Shown here piece by piece: positions 1 through 9,309 of a stretch of 64,000 nucleotides of DNA (the stretch's first letter is position 1; every line of letters begins with the position of its first letter). Origin of the DNA: Perognathus longimembris pacificus (lineage: Eukaryota; Chordata; Mammalia; Rodentia; Heteromyidae). The stretch spans positions 45,005,149-45,069,148 of the forward strand of contig NC_063166.1 in assembly GCF_023159225.1 (NCBI RefSeq). Direction: 5' to 3'. The translations under genes were made by a program, and so were the position numbers. Below the pieces are notes generated by a model. The model was not told the DNA's origin. It was given only the letters and a program-made list of their open reading frames with translations, and did no database searches.

Positions 1-360
1 GCAGGCCCCGTGAGCAGACCCAGGAGAAGCCCAGTAGGGCCCAGTCGGTCTAGAACTCTAACCGCTGGGAATGCTTAACTCTGATCACCCCTAGAATGCC
101 TTGAACCCTGAGCAAATCAGATTTGTACCTGTGTCCTAATCTTGCTTGCTTGAACACCTGATTGTTGTAACTTTGTTTTTTGCCTTTATAAGTCCTGTGG
201 AATCGTAGCTCGGGGCTTCCTCCTAACCTCCGCTGTGTCGGTGGGTAGGATGTAGCCCGAGTTGCAGCTCACTTAAATAAAGCCTTGCCTTGCTATTGCA
301 TTTTGGAATGTCTGAGTCTCGGTGGCCTTCTTGGTGGTAGTTTCACGACTTGGCACAACA
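1..360 (+). mobile_element. Retroviral-type LTR, 3' part, cut by window edge
   Basis: This has LTR architecture. A TATA-like tttataag lies near 184-191, a polyadenylation signal aataaa near 276-281, a U5-like stretch follows, and the element ends in CA near 360. The CCTCCTAACC/TGTCTGAGTCTCGG style of the R/U5 region resembles class I (gammaretrovirus-like) endogenous LTRs. The 5' end lies outside the window. No viral coding sequence follows: downstream is a TCTA microsatellite and unrelated AT-rich DNA, so within the window it looks like a solo LTR. The exact family is not known to me. Confidence 0.6.
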
Positions 361-431
361 GGTAAAGGAATATGTTAATTTCTATACTATAATAATTATA
401 TGTGCTTATGTATGTGTATATATATACACAT

Positions 432-447
432 ATCATCTATCTATCTG

Positions 448-500
<53 letters not shown>
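432..500. repeat. (TCTA)n tetranucleotide microsatellite
   Basis: About 17 near-uninterrupted ATCT/TCTA units follow a short TA/CA-rich lead-in. The run is long and pure enough to be length-polymorphic. Short open frames across it are only Tyr-Leu-Ser repeats read from the microsatellite. Confidence 0.97.
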
Positions 501-501
<1 letters not shown>

Positions 502-1204
502 ATACCTCCAGCTCAGCTTTTTTCTGGGATACTTTGGAATATAATCTTTCAGGTTTTTCTGTCTGTGCTAGCTTTGAACTGTGACCCATTGGATCTCAGC
601 CTCCTAGATAGGAATACATACATAAACCATTGATGCTCAGTCTCTACTCCATTTCTGTTTGATTGACTTTTTCTTCGAATTAAGCTATATTTTAAAATTA
701 TAACAGATAAATTCCCATTCTATTTTTCTCCTTTTGCAAATTGACAGGTTTTTCTGGTGGACTTCCATTTTTTTTTGTTGTTGTTGAGATGCTAATAGTT
801 AAGTGCTTAAATATCAAATGAAGTTTTGTGATTGCAGAGATAATTTATAAATTATTTCTTAAACAAACTGCACATTTACTTTATGCTCCTGTTAATGACT
901 GTGGGATACATTCCATATCTATGGCTCCTTTTCTTTGTCTTTAGTAATATAATAAATGTGTTCCTTATTCTTACTAACTGTTACATAAGCTTTCTAGGTA
1001 CTTGTGTGCTATTGTGGAAGTCAGCTGGCTATTTAATGATGCTTTCTACTTTGTTACTGAGTTAGGCATGCCTGATTCTTGGGATTTTCTTTTCGTATTT
1101 TGTGTCTACCATGAGGGAAGAGGCTTCTGACACCATGATGTTCTGCCAGAGTGCATAGGGCCAAGTGAACACAGACTGAATTGTCTGAAGCTGTGAGTTA
1201 AGAG

Positions 1205-1335
1205 AAATCATTTCTCCCTAAGTTGTGTTTTCAGTGACTCACTACTAAGAGTTTGATTCTTAACTCTCAGAGGAGATTTTAGGGAAACTCTTAGCAGCAA
1301 GCCCTTGAGAAAACAACTTAAGGGAGAAATGATTT
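1205..1335. repeat. Fold-back (long hairpin) element, copy A
   Basis: The outer arms at 1205-1232 and 1309-1335 are near-perfect reverse complements of 27-28 nt (starting aaatcatttctccc, ending gggagaaatgattt). The inner arms at 1245-1254 and 1285-1294 (ctaagagttt / aaactcttag) are perfect. The whole 131 bp could fold into one long hairpin. It sits at the edge of L1M-like sequence and also occurs in the other inverted arm at 32587-32709. It could be a small non-autonomous DNA transposon. I cannot name a family. Confidence 0.75.
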
Positions 1336-1521
1336 ATTCTTTTTAATTCTGTGGGTTCTATGTGGGTTCTAGTGTGTGTAGAGTGGAATTTAACTGTTTC
1401 AATTTCCATTTCTTTAATCAGTAAAAATGCAAATTCTCTTTCCAGATAGCTGTTAGTAACTTGCATATATTCTTGAGTAAAGTGTCTTTAGATAGTTTCT
1501 CCATTTTGAAATTGTTTTTCA

Positions 1522-1590
1522 CTGCCTCATGTATGAAACTGTAACTCCTCTGTGCATCACTTTGACAATAAATAAATTAAAAAAGAATTT
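1522..1590 (+). mobile_element. Very short L1 3' end insertion
   Basis: About 68 bp of L1 3' UTR terminus: a gaaactgtaactcctctgtg-type motif, then an aataaa signal and an A-rich tail. The corresponding place in arm B lacks it, so it is an insertion specific to this arm. Confidence 0.75.
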
Positions 1591-1613
1591 TTTTTGTCTT
1601 CTTATTGATTTTT

Positions 1614-1733
1614 TTTGTTAAGAAGGAAGCTTTTCTTTATTTCTTGTTGGTAGTGCTTGGGTTTGAACTCAGGATCTCATGTTTGCAAGTACTCTACCCA
1701 TGATCCACACTACAGTCTAGAGAAAAGCTTGTG

Positions 1734-1769
<36 letters not shown>

Positions 1770-1963
1770 GCCAGTCCTGGGGCTGAACTCAGGGCCCGAG
1801 AACTATCCCTGGCTTTTTTTTTTTTGCTCAAGGCTGGCACTCTGCCAACTTGAGCCACAGCACCACTTCTGCCTTTTTCTATATATGTGGTACTGAGGAA
1901 TTTAACCTAGAGCTTCATGTATACAAGGCAATCACTCTTGCCACTAGGCCATATTCCCAGCCC
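1614..1963 (-). mobile_element. IDL-Geo-like SINE with extra 3' sequence, bounded by TSD
   Basis: A dimeric tRNA-derived SINE lies on the minus strand at about 1739-1963, with its poly-A read as a T run at 1739-1767. A further 125 bp beyond the poly-A contain a second tRNA-like SINE piece (about 1640-1715). The 16-bp repeat cttcttattgattttt at 1598-1613 and 1964-1979 encloses the whole 350 bp. Arm B at about 32395-32410 shows the empty site with one copy of this repeat. Either SINE and flank arrived together, or one element landed in another's tail. Confidence 0.8.
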
Positions 1964-2734
1964 CTTCTTATTGATTTTTAAGAATTCTGTATAGATGTTG
2001 ATATCAGCTTTGTGAAAAATATTTTGCCAGTCGGTCACTTGTTTTCATTCACTTAAGGATGGGAAAAGTTTTAGTTTTAATAAAATCCAATTTATCAATT
2101 TTCTTTTATGGTAGAGTGTTTGGTGTTGTGTTTATGAATATGTTGTCTAAGTGGAGGCCATGAGGATTTCCTGTTACTTTCTCCTCTAGAAATCTTATAA
2201 GCTTTTGTATATGACTTGAGATCAGGGCCTGAGGAATTTTTTCTTCATCTTTCATTTCTTTTCTTACAAATGTATACATTCAACTGTCATCATCATTTGT
2301 TTAAAAACTACTGTTTATCCATTGAATTGTTTTGGCATTATTGTGAAGAACACTCATCCATAAATTCAATGATTTATTTCTGGACCTTAAGTTCTGCTCA
2401 ATTAATGTTTTGTCATACTAATATGACATTTCCTGTATCACTGTAGCTAAGTAGAAAACTTTGAAATCTGGAAGTCTAAATCCTTCAACTTTGATCTCTG
2501 CAGTTATTTTCATTATCTTAAAAAGTTTGGAATTGGCCTGATAACTTCTTTTTAAACAAAGTCTGCTATAATTTTCATAGAGTTGTGACATACGTACAGA
2601 TACATGCGAGGAAAATTTCCATCCTAACAAAAGCTTTCCAATCCATGAATTTAAAAATTCTCCCATTTATTTATGTTTATAAATTCTGTCAGAGGTATTT
2701 TTTTTTATTATCTATGTCCTATTCTTCTTTCCTT

Positions 2735-2827
2735 CACTTCCTTCTTCCTTTCTTCCTTCTTTCTTTCCTTGATTCTCTTTCTTTCCTTCATTTTATTTCC
2801 CTTATTTCTTCTTGCTTTTCTTTTTTC
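2735..2827. repeat. CT-rich low-complexity tract
   Basis: Irregular TTCC/TTTC repeats on the plus strand lead into the SINE target site. Open frames here are low-complexity Ser/Phe/Leu only. Confidence 0.9.
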
Positions 2828-3027
2828 TTTTTCTTTCCAGTCCTGGGCCTTGAACACAGGGCCTGAGCGCTGTCCTTGGCTTCTTTTTGCTCAAGGCTAG
2901 CACTCTGCCACTTGAACCACAGCGCCACTTCTGGCCATTTTCTATATACGTGGTGCTGAGGAATCGAACCCAGGGCTTCATGTATATGAGGCAAGCACTC
3001 TTGCTACTAGGCCATATTCCCAGCTCC
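2828..3027 (-). mobile_element. IDL-Geo-like dimeric SINE
   Basis: This is an intact minus-strand copy. The left monomer has a tRNA-like B box (ggttcgattcc type, read on the minus strand at about 2960-2975). The right monomer has the ctcaagtggcagagtgctag motif. A ~22-bp TSD beginning ttcttcttgcttttc lies at 2806-2827 and 3028-3049. The clean TSD and low divergence indicate a fairly recent insertion. Confidence 0.9.
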
Positions 3028-3039
3028 TTCTTCTTGCTT

Positions 3040-3240
3040 TTCTTTTTTCCTTCCTTCCTTCCTTCCTTCCTTCCTTCCTTCCTTCCTTCCTTCCTTCCTT
3101 CCTTCCTTCCTTCTTTCTTTTCTTCCTTTGTCTTTTTCTCTTTCTCTCTTTTCTTTCTCTTTTTCTCTTTATTTCTCTCCCTCCCTCCTTCCCTCCATCC
3201 CTCCCTCTATCCCTCCCTTCCTCCCTTCCTCCCTGCCTGT
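3040..3240. repeat. (TTCC)n and CT-rich tract
   Basis: A pure TTCC run at about 3048-3110 grades into TCTTT and CTCC repeats. The purine/pyrimidine strand asymmetry is extreme over 200 bp. The frames across it are repetitive, not coding. Confidence 0.97.
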
Positions 3241-3244
3241 CTAT

Positions 3245-3640
3245 CTTGTCCTGGAGCTTGAACTTGGGGCTTGAGCATTGTCCCTGAGCTTTTGCGCTTA
3301 ATGTTAGTGTTCTTCCACTTGAGCCACAGCTCCCCTTCCAGCTCCTGTGGTGCTTAGAGATAAGAATCTCATGGACTTTCTTGCCTGGGTTGGCTTCTAA
3401 CCCTGATCCTCAAATCTCATGCTCCTGAGAAGCTAGGATTACAGCTGTGAACTGCCAGCACCTAGCCTTAAATTTGTTTTGCTAAAGGCTAGCACGCTAT
3501 CGTTTGAGCCACAGCTCCATTTTCAGCTTTTTGGTAGTTCACTGGAGATAGGAATCTCACAGATTTTCCTGCCTGGGCTGGGTTTGAGCCTCATTCCTCC
3601 GATCTCTGCTTCTTGAGAAGCTAGCACCAATGCCTAGTCT
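3245..3640 (-). mobile_element. Two adjacent 7SL/tRNA-like dimeric SINEs
   Basis: Two minus-strand copies lie at about 3245-3472 and 3488-3640 (the second is partial). Each reads on the minus strand as a B1/7SL-like left half (cctgtaatcctagct type) and a tRNA-like right half with ctcaagtggtagag-type A box. Both are considerably diverged. Confidence 0.8.
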
Positions 3641-3790
3641 ATTTCTTTTGTGTATCTCATTTCTATTAAAAATAATATTATAAATGGATTTTTTGTAAAT
3701 TTCATTTTCAGTTTATTCACTGATATATAGAAATATAAATGATTTTCATATCAATTGTATAATCTGTGATCTTATAGCTTGTTTATTATT
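3640..3790 (-). mobile_element. Ancient L1M ORF2 fragment
   Basis: On the minus strand this resembles the reverse transcriptase-proximal part of old L1 ORF2. It includes the aatttcattttcag block and the following a(t)atagaaata.aa motif seen in L1M elements. It fits between the 1340-2680 and 4940-5326 pieces of the same decayed element. Confidence 0.6.
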
Positions 3791-3823
3791 TCTATCAATA
3801 TTTTTAAAGTGTGCATTATTTGA

Positions 3824-3863
3824 AACACACAGACACACACACACATACACACACACAAACACA
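3824..3863. repeat. (CA)n microsatellite
   Basis: Interrupted CA repeat, about 20 units including imperfections. Confidence 0.95.
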
Positions 3864-3869
3864 GAGTAT

Positions 3870-4935
3870 TATATGTATCTTCAACTAAAGATTGTCCTAA
3901 TACTTCTTTTTCAGTTAAGATGACCTTCCTTTCTTCTATAGGACAGTTCTTCAGCTGGCATTGGGCTGACTCAGCTCTCCTCAATTCTTGATTATAGTTC
4001 TCAAGAGTCACTGCAGAATATAATGTCCTCTTGTAGGGAGGAACTGCTTGGAATAGCTTCAGCCTCTTCCTATCCCTGTTAGGAAATGTAGTGTCTTGAG
4101 GTAGGGAGCAACTGCCAGGGACAATGTGGACTTGGTTTCTTCCTCTTGTGGAGGCAAATTGTCCTCCAAAGTTTTGCCAAGTGTACTGCCTGGTCCCTAA
4201 GGTATATCATTAGGTTTGAGCTGCTTTTCTATGTTTCTTAGCTCGGATACAAGTGGGGAACACACAGTAAAGACTTTGTCTGCTCTGGACAGCTTTCTTG
4301 AGACTTGGGAAACTGGATCATAATATGCTCAAGATATTTTTTCTTCCTCCTCCTCCTTACCTTTCTCCTCCTTTGCTGTATTAGGATTTAAACTCAGGGC
4401 CTCATGCTTGATAGGCACAGGCATTCTACCATGTTATGCCCCAATGACTTTGGGTTCTTTTCTCTCTTGCTACACAACTCTAAGCAACAAAAGAAACCCC
4501 ATTTCATAGACCGAGTGTGTGCTCCATCTCACCAGACTCAGGCATTGGTTAATACTAAGTTGCAGGATGCAGAGGGCTGAAGTATTGGACATCTATTCCT
4601 GGGGCTTAGGCTGGGTGATGGGTGTTGCTGTCTTCTCTGAAGTGTCTCTCCTTGGGTTATTAATGAACTGGTTTCACATTTTGTTGTCTTCTTGCTGCCC
4701 TTTCTTCCTCCCTCCCTCCCTCCTCTTTTATTCCTTCCATCCCTCTACCCCTCTCTCTTTTTCTGTTCTCCTCTGTCTCACTCTTTCTCATCTTACACTG
4801 AGGACAATATTTGCAAGTGGACATGCTTACTTTGTTCCTCCTCTTTGGGCAAGCACTGTGATTTTAGTATTCCGCATGTTAACTAAAATTTTCATCATGC
4901 TTTTTTACTGTCTTTTCTCTCTTTAGGGTCAACAC
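3870..4935. other. No gene recognised; degenerate SINE piece and CT tract
   Basis: The stretch separates two pieces of the ancient L1. At about 4365-4440 there is a decayed minus-strand tRNA-SINE remnant (atttaaactcagggcctcatg motif). At 4700-4790 there is a CT-rich low-complexity tract. The rest, including the 135-residue frame at 4519-4926, shows no domain or family signature that I recognise. Confidence 0.6.
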
Positions 4936-4939
4936 AGAT

Positions 4940-5326
4940 GATGTCCCTGTCATCTCAGCCAGTTCTGGCTTTGGTAACTAGTGTCATCTTTCTTTTCTTC
5001 TTTTTCATCTTAGGGAAAAACTTGGTCAATTTATTGGCTATTTTAAAAGGTCAACTTTGGTTGTTTTCTATTTCCTATTTTATCATTTTTCTTTTCATAA
5101 ATTCTTCCTTACTCTTAACTTGATTTAGTTTTTATATAACATAAAAATTACTATCATGGCTGGATACATTTTCTTGTTTTCTAGTGTAGGTGTTCTGTCA
5201 CAGGATGTGGCATTAACCACCTAAATTTTGTTAATAAATTTTCATTTTATTTCAGTTTAAAATATTTTACAACCTCTCTTTTGCTTTTCTCTTTGATTCA
5301 TATATTATTTAAAAGTATTTTCTTTA
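4940..5326 (-). mobile_element. Ancient L1M ORF2 fragment (EN-RT linker)
   Basis: On the minus strand the sequence follows the order of old L1 ORF2 between endonuclease and reverse transcriptase. A trace of the taaatttccctctaagc region is followed by the cattt.agttcaaaatatttt and tttga.tca...ttattta blocks. It breaks at 5326 at the TSD of the plus-strand L1 and resumes at 10579. Confidence 0.75.
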
Positions 5327-6215
5327 TTCTTTAAAACAATAAAAGCCATATACAACAGATCAACTGCTAATATCATATTAAATGGGGAAAACCTAAAAGT
5401 ATTTCTCCTAAAATCTGGAACAAGACAAAGATGCCCATTTCCTCTGCTTCTATTCCATATAGTGTTGGAATCCCTAGCCATAGCAATAAGGCAAGAAAAG
5501 GACATTAAAGGGATCCACATACGAAAAGAAGAAATCAAACTATCCCTAGTCTCAGATGACATGATCTTATACCTGAAGGACTCAAAAAACTCAGCTCCCA
5601 AACTCCTAGAACTAATAAGCCATTTTGATAAAGTAGCAGGATACAAAATCAATGCACAAAAATCAGCAGTCTTTCTGTACACCAACAATACATAAGCAGA
5701 AAAGGAAATTATGGGAACAATACCATTTGCAATAGCTAAAAAAAAAGAACAAAATACCTAGTGATTAACCTAAGCAAATATATAAAAAATCTATTTAAGG
5801 AAAACTGTAAAAACCTAAAAGAGAAATCAAAGAGGACACCAGGAAATGGAAAGACCTTCCATAATAATGGATAGGCAGAATCAATATAGTGAAAATGGCC
5901 ATATTGCCAAAAATGTTATACAAATTCAATGCAATTCCCATCAAAGTCCCAGCTACATTTTTCACTGAAATAGAGAAAACAACCCATAAATTCATATGGA
6001 GCAACAAAAGACCTAGAATACCCAAAGCAATTCTAGGCAAAGGAAGCAGTGCAGGGGGCATCACAATGCCAGACTTCAAGCTTTATTAGAGAGCCATCAT
6101 AAAAAAAAAAACCAACAACAACCACCTGGTACTGCCACAAAACCAGACTTGAAGATCAATGGAATAAAGTAGGGGACCCAGAAATAAATCCGCATACTTA
6201 CAGTCAGTTGATATT
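5327..6215 (+). mobile_element. L1 5'-truncated ORF2 fragment (RT region), first half of insertion
   Basis: The plus-strand translation in two frames gives classic L1 reverse transcriptase: [20 protein letters not shown] sequence, then [30 protein letters not shown] and YKINAQKS (5462-5695). Next come [18 protein letters not shown] and [16 protein letters not shown] (5889-6089). The DD pair of the catalytic box is kept, but the box reads VSDD rather than the usual FADD or YADD. Several stops make it a dead copy. The left end abuts the TSD aaaagtattttcttta at 5311-5326. The matching repeat at 10579-10594 marks the other end. Confidence 0.85.
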
Positions 6216-7245
6216 TGACATAGTTTCGATAAAACTTTATCCTTTTGTTCTGCAGTATTTTATTATTACATGAGATGTAAAAATGAAGAAAATAACTTAT
6301 TTTTAATTGTATTGAAGTATATAGAATTTACATAACATTTACCATCTCAACTACTTTTAAGTGTACAGGTCAATAGAGTTATGCATAGTCATTTTGCTGT
6401 GAACCAATTTGTAGCACTTCCTTCATCTTGAAAAGTTGGAGTTCTACTCTGTACATCATCTTTATAATAACAATAAAAAAGAAAAGTTGGATTTTTATAT
6501 CCCTTAAATGACAGGTCTTCATTTATCTTTAACCCTGGTTTCTGAAAACCACCTTGTACTTTCTACCATTAAGAATCTGGTTAGCCAGGCACTGGGGCTC
6601 ACACCTGTAATCCTAGCTACACAGGAGGCTAAGATCTGAGATGAGACTCTTATCGCTAATAAACTACTCAGAAAATGTCAGAAGTGGAGCTGTGGTTCAA
6701 GTGGTAGAGTGCTACCACCCTTGGGCAAAAGAAGCTCAGAGATAGCTCCTAGGCTGAGTTCAAGCCCCAGAACTGGCAAAAAAAAAAAAATATATATATA
6801 TATATATATGGTTACTCTAGGTATCTCATATGAATGAACTCAAACAGTGTTTGTCTTTTTGTGTGTGGCTTTTCCATGGTGAAACTTATGTCAGAATTTC
6901 CTCCCTTTTCAGACATGAGTAATATTTCCCTATATGTCTGTACTTTATTTTGTCTACCCAGTTGTGAACAATTGAGCTCTTTGTTTGCAACTTCTGAACA
7001 CTTCTGAACACTATGAACATGGGTGTACAAATATCTTCCTAAGAAATTCTGTTTCAATTTTTTTGGGTTTATTTTCAGAAGTGGAATTGCTGGATCATAG
7101 GCTAATTCTATTTTTAATTTTTCTGAACCTACCCTATTGCTTATTGTAGCTGCAGCATCATTTTACAGTCTCACTAATAATATTGAAGAAGTTTCTGGTT
7201 TCTCTATATACTTGGCAACAATTATTTTCTGATTTTTAAAACAGA
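6216..7245 (+). repeat. Direct segmental duplication, copy 1
   Basis: This is near-identical to 63003-64000 in the same orientation, including a SINE at the same internal position (6575-6789 versus 63356-63570) and a small internal repeat (cttctgaacacttctgaac). By eye identity is in the mid to high nineties of percent outside the SINE tail. The second copy runs off the window, so the full length is unknown. Confidence 0.92.
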
Positions 7246-7560
7246 AATGCTATTGCTTTTAGCTTTGATTTTCCTTAGTAGTAGTGATGCTGTGCATTTT
7301 ACATGTACTTATCCACCATTGGTACGTGGGCCTCAATCAATCATCCTAGGCAAGTGCTTCTGTCCAACTTCTTTGATTCTTTTTTTTTTCTGTTGTTATT
7401 AAATTGTAGGAAATAAATATTTTGGTTATTTACCCATTATCAGATATCTGATTGAAAATATATTCTTCCATTCTCGTGGGTTCTCATTCTGTCAATTGTA
7501 TTCCTTGATGTTGCAGAAGTTTTAAATTTTATTCTTCAATTCATCCTCTTTTCTTTGGTT
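6290..7560 (-). mobile_element. Ancient L1M 3' UTR and ORF2 C-terminal region
   Basis: The minus-strand reading matches old mammalian L1 3' ends. On the plus strand one sees ttttaagtgtacaggtcaat, then aagtggaattgctggatcat, then the decayed ORF2 end up to about 7530. A SINE interrupts it at 6575-6789. It lies inside the directly duplicated segment and inside the larger plus-strand L1 insertion. Confidence 0.85.
6575..6809 (+). mobile_element. 7SL/tRNA-like dimeric SINE with (TA)n tail
   Basis: The left half reads cacctgtaatcctagctac (B1/7SL-like). The right half contains caagtggtagagtgctac. An internal deletion shortens the left half. The A tail at about 6779-6790 has expanded into a TA microsatellite (6790-6809). 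The orthologous site in the 63-kb duplicate has the same SINE but no TA expansion. Confidence 0.9.
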
Positions 7561-7564
7561 GTCC

Positions 7565-7850
7565 TTCCTTCCTTCCTCTTTTTTTCTTTTTCTTTTGTGG
7601 TACTAGGGTTTGAACTCAGGGCTTCCTACTTGCAAGCCTTTTTTTTTTTTTTTTTTGCAATGGTTATTTTTGGGGTAGGAGCTTGCTTCCTGCACAGGTT
7701 TGTGCCTGGACCATAATCTTTCTGTTTTAGGCTATCTGTAGTAGTAACTTGGATGACAAGCACCTGCCGCTAAGCCTAGCTTCTTCCATTGAGATGAAGT
7801 CTTGGCACTTTGACTTGAAACTTCCATCATCACAATCTCCACAGAGATAT
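7565..7850 (-). mobile_element. Decayed SINE fragments
   Basis: A tRNA-like piece (tttgaactcagggcttcc, about 7600-7640) is followed by a T run and a degenerate segment that may be an older 7SL-type SINE. The divergence is too high to fix a family. Confidence 0.5.
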
Positions 7851-7892
7851 GATGGCAGGTACATATCACTCTGTCAACCTATTATTACTTTT

Positions 7893-9285
7893 GATTAAAA
7901 ATTATTTGGGAAATGTTAAAAACAGAGGGGATACAGTTACACCAGTCAGGCAGAGTACATTTCCCTTTTGGACAATTGTCATCCCTTCCCTTGCTCTCTC
8001 CCAGGTTTTCCCTCCCACCAACCACCCACAAATTGAATAGTTCATTTTAAAGTGTCCAGTGAGTTGGTGGGAATGTAAACTGGTTCAGCCACTCTGGCAA
8101 GCAGTGTGGAGATTCCTCAGAAGGCTAAATATAGAACTCCCCTATGACCCAGCAGCCCCACTTTTGGGTATCTATCCAAAAAACCACAAACAAAATCACA
8201 GTAATGCCACCAGCACAACAATGTTCATCGCAGCACAATTTGTCATAGCGAGAATCTGGAACCAACCCAGATGCCCCTCAGTAGACGAATGGATCAGGAA
8301 AATGTGGTACATATACACAATGGAATTTTATGCCTCTATCAGAAAGAATGACATTGCCCTATTTGTAAGGAAATGGAAAGACTTGGAAAAAAATTATACT
8401 AAGTGAAGTGAGCCAGACCCAAAGAAACATGGACTCTATGGTCTCCCTTATTGGGAATAAATAGTACAGGTTTAGGCTAGTCATAGCAGAGCACCACAAG
8501 GCCCAATAGCTATACCCTTATGAACACATACGATGATCTTAAGTGAAATGAACTCCATGTTACGGAGACAATTGTTATATCACAGTTGTAACTACTTTCA
8601 ACATCCCATGTGTATCTGTAGCTTCTATTATTGATGATGTTCTTGTATCACCTTCCCGTAGTTGTACCTACACTATCTCTGTAATGTTATCTGAGTATAT
8701 TGGAAACCGTGTATACTGGTATTGGAATTAGGAAATTGAAAGAGAATACCAAAATTGAGAGACACAGGGTAAAAAAAGAGAAACAACTACAAAAGCAATA
8801 CTTGCAAAACTGTTTGGTGTAAGTGAACTGAACACCTCGGGGGGGAAAGGGTAAGGGGGAGGGGGGAGGGGGGTATGAGGGACAAGGTAACAAACAGTAC
8901 AAGAAATGTATCCAATGCCTAACATGTGAAACTGTAACCTCTCTGTACATCAGTTTGATAATAAAAATTTGAAAAAAAATAAAGTGTCCAGTGAGTACAA
9001 TTGCTGATTTGTTTCCCCTTTGTCCCTCCATTTGTGTGCCTTCCCTTACACTCCCAAAGACATATATGAAGCAAAACAAAAAGAAAACAAAAACAGCAAA
9101 ACAACCCAAAAACCTCTTATGTTTCCATTTCCTGGAGTATTTTGATAAATATTATTTTGTATGTTCTGATGCACATAAGCATAGTGCCTTTCTGTTCCTC
9201 TTTTAAGAGTGTTTTTTTCCTTTGGTCTTACTCTGGGCAAATGACTAGTTTTCTTTTCTCTTTATTTCTCTATGCTTCCACTGTC
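7893..9285 (-). mobile_element. Old L1 3' UTR, split by a younger L1
   Basis: The pieces at 7893-8048 and 8997 to about 9260 match the minus-strand L1 tail at 23296-23740 in order. The shared landmarks are the aggggatacagttac motif, the cttgctctctcccagg motif, ctccatttgtgtg and tccatttcctggag. The younger L1 at 8065-8980 was inserted into it, with a TSD. Only 3' UTR is left and no coding frame survives. Confidence 0.8.
8065..8980 (+). mobile_element. Young 5'-truncated L1 with perfect TSD
   Basis: The last ~130 codons of ORF2 (about 8065-8464) are followed by an L1 3' UTR with a G-rich tract at 8839-8882, then gataataaaaatttgaaaaa. The protein reads [35 protein letters not shown]. It runs on through [57 protein letters not shown], with a late frameshift near 8390. 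The 16-bp TSD aaagtgtccagtgagt lies at 8049-8064 and 8981-8996. The exact TSD implies a recent insertion. Confidence 0.95.
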
Positions 9286-9309
9286 CTATAAAAAAAGTTC
9301 TCACCAACT

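Larger units (their letters stand above)
1340..2680 (-). mobile_element. Ancient L1 (L1M-like) ORF2 3' region
   Basis: Read on the minus strand this follows the pattern of the ORF2 C-terminal region of old mammalian L1s. One sign is the segment encoding a degenerate form of the conserved KEMEIKTT.RYHLTP block near 1380-1420. It is heavily decayed and interrupted by younger insertions at 1522-1590 and 1614-1963. It appears to be the 3' end of the same element that continues at 3640-3790, 4940-5326 and 10579-13760. Confidence 0.7.
735..2705 (+). repeat. Arm A of a ~2-kb inverted duplication
   Basis: Read as reverse complement, this segment matches 30955-33155 in the same order: an L1M-like tail, a ~130-bp fold-back element, then about 450 bp of unclassified sequence. 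Arm A carries insertions missing from the other arm: a 68-bp L1 tail near 1522-1590 and a SINE composite at 1614-1963. It lacks the SINE and L1 that interrupt arm B. The duplication therefore predates these insertions. By eye the shared parts are well above 80% identical. Confidence 0.85.

Noticed and set aside
432..500. Direct-repeat array as possible CRISPR
   Set aside because: A pure 4-bp microsatellite in a eukaryotic genome, with no spacer-repeat structure.
400..633. Tyr-Leu-Ser repeat protein frames
   Set aside because: These are translations of the TCTA microsatellite in three frames.
2887..3261. 124-codon open frame with a hydrophobic, Ser/Phe/Pro-rich run
   Set aside because: It reads through a SINE and a (TTCC)n/CT-rich tract. 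The composition comes from the microsatellite, not from selection on a protein.
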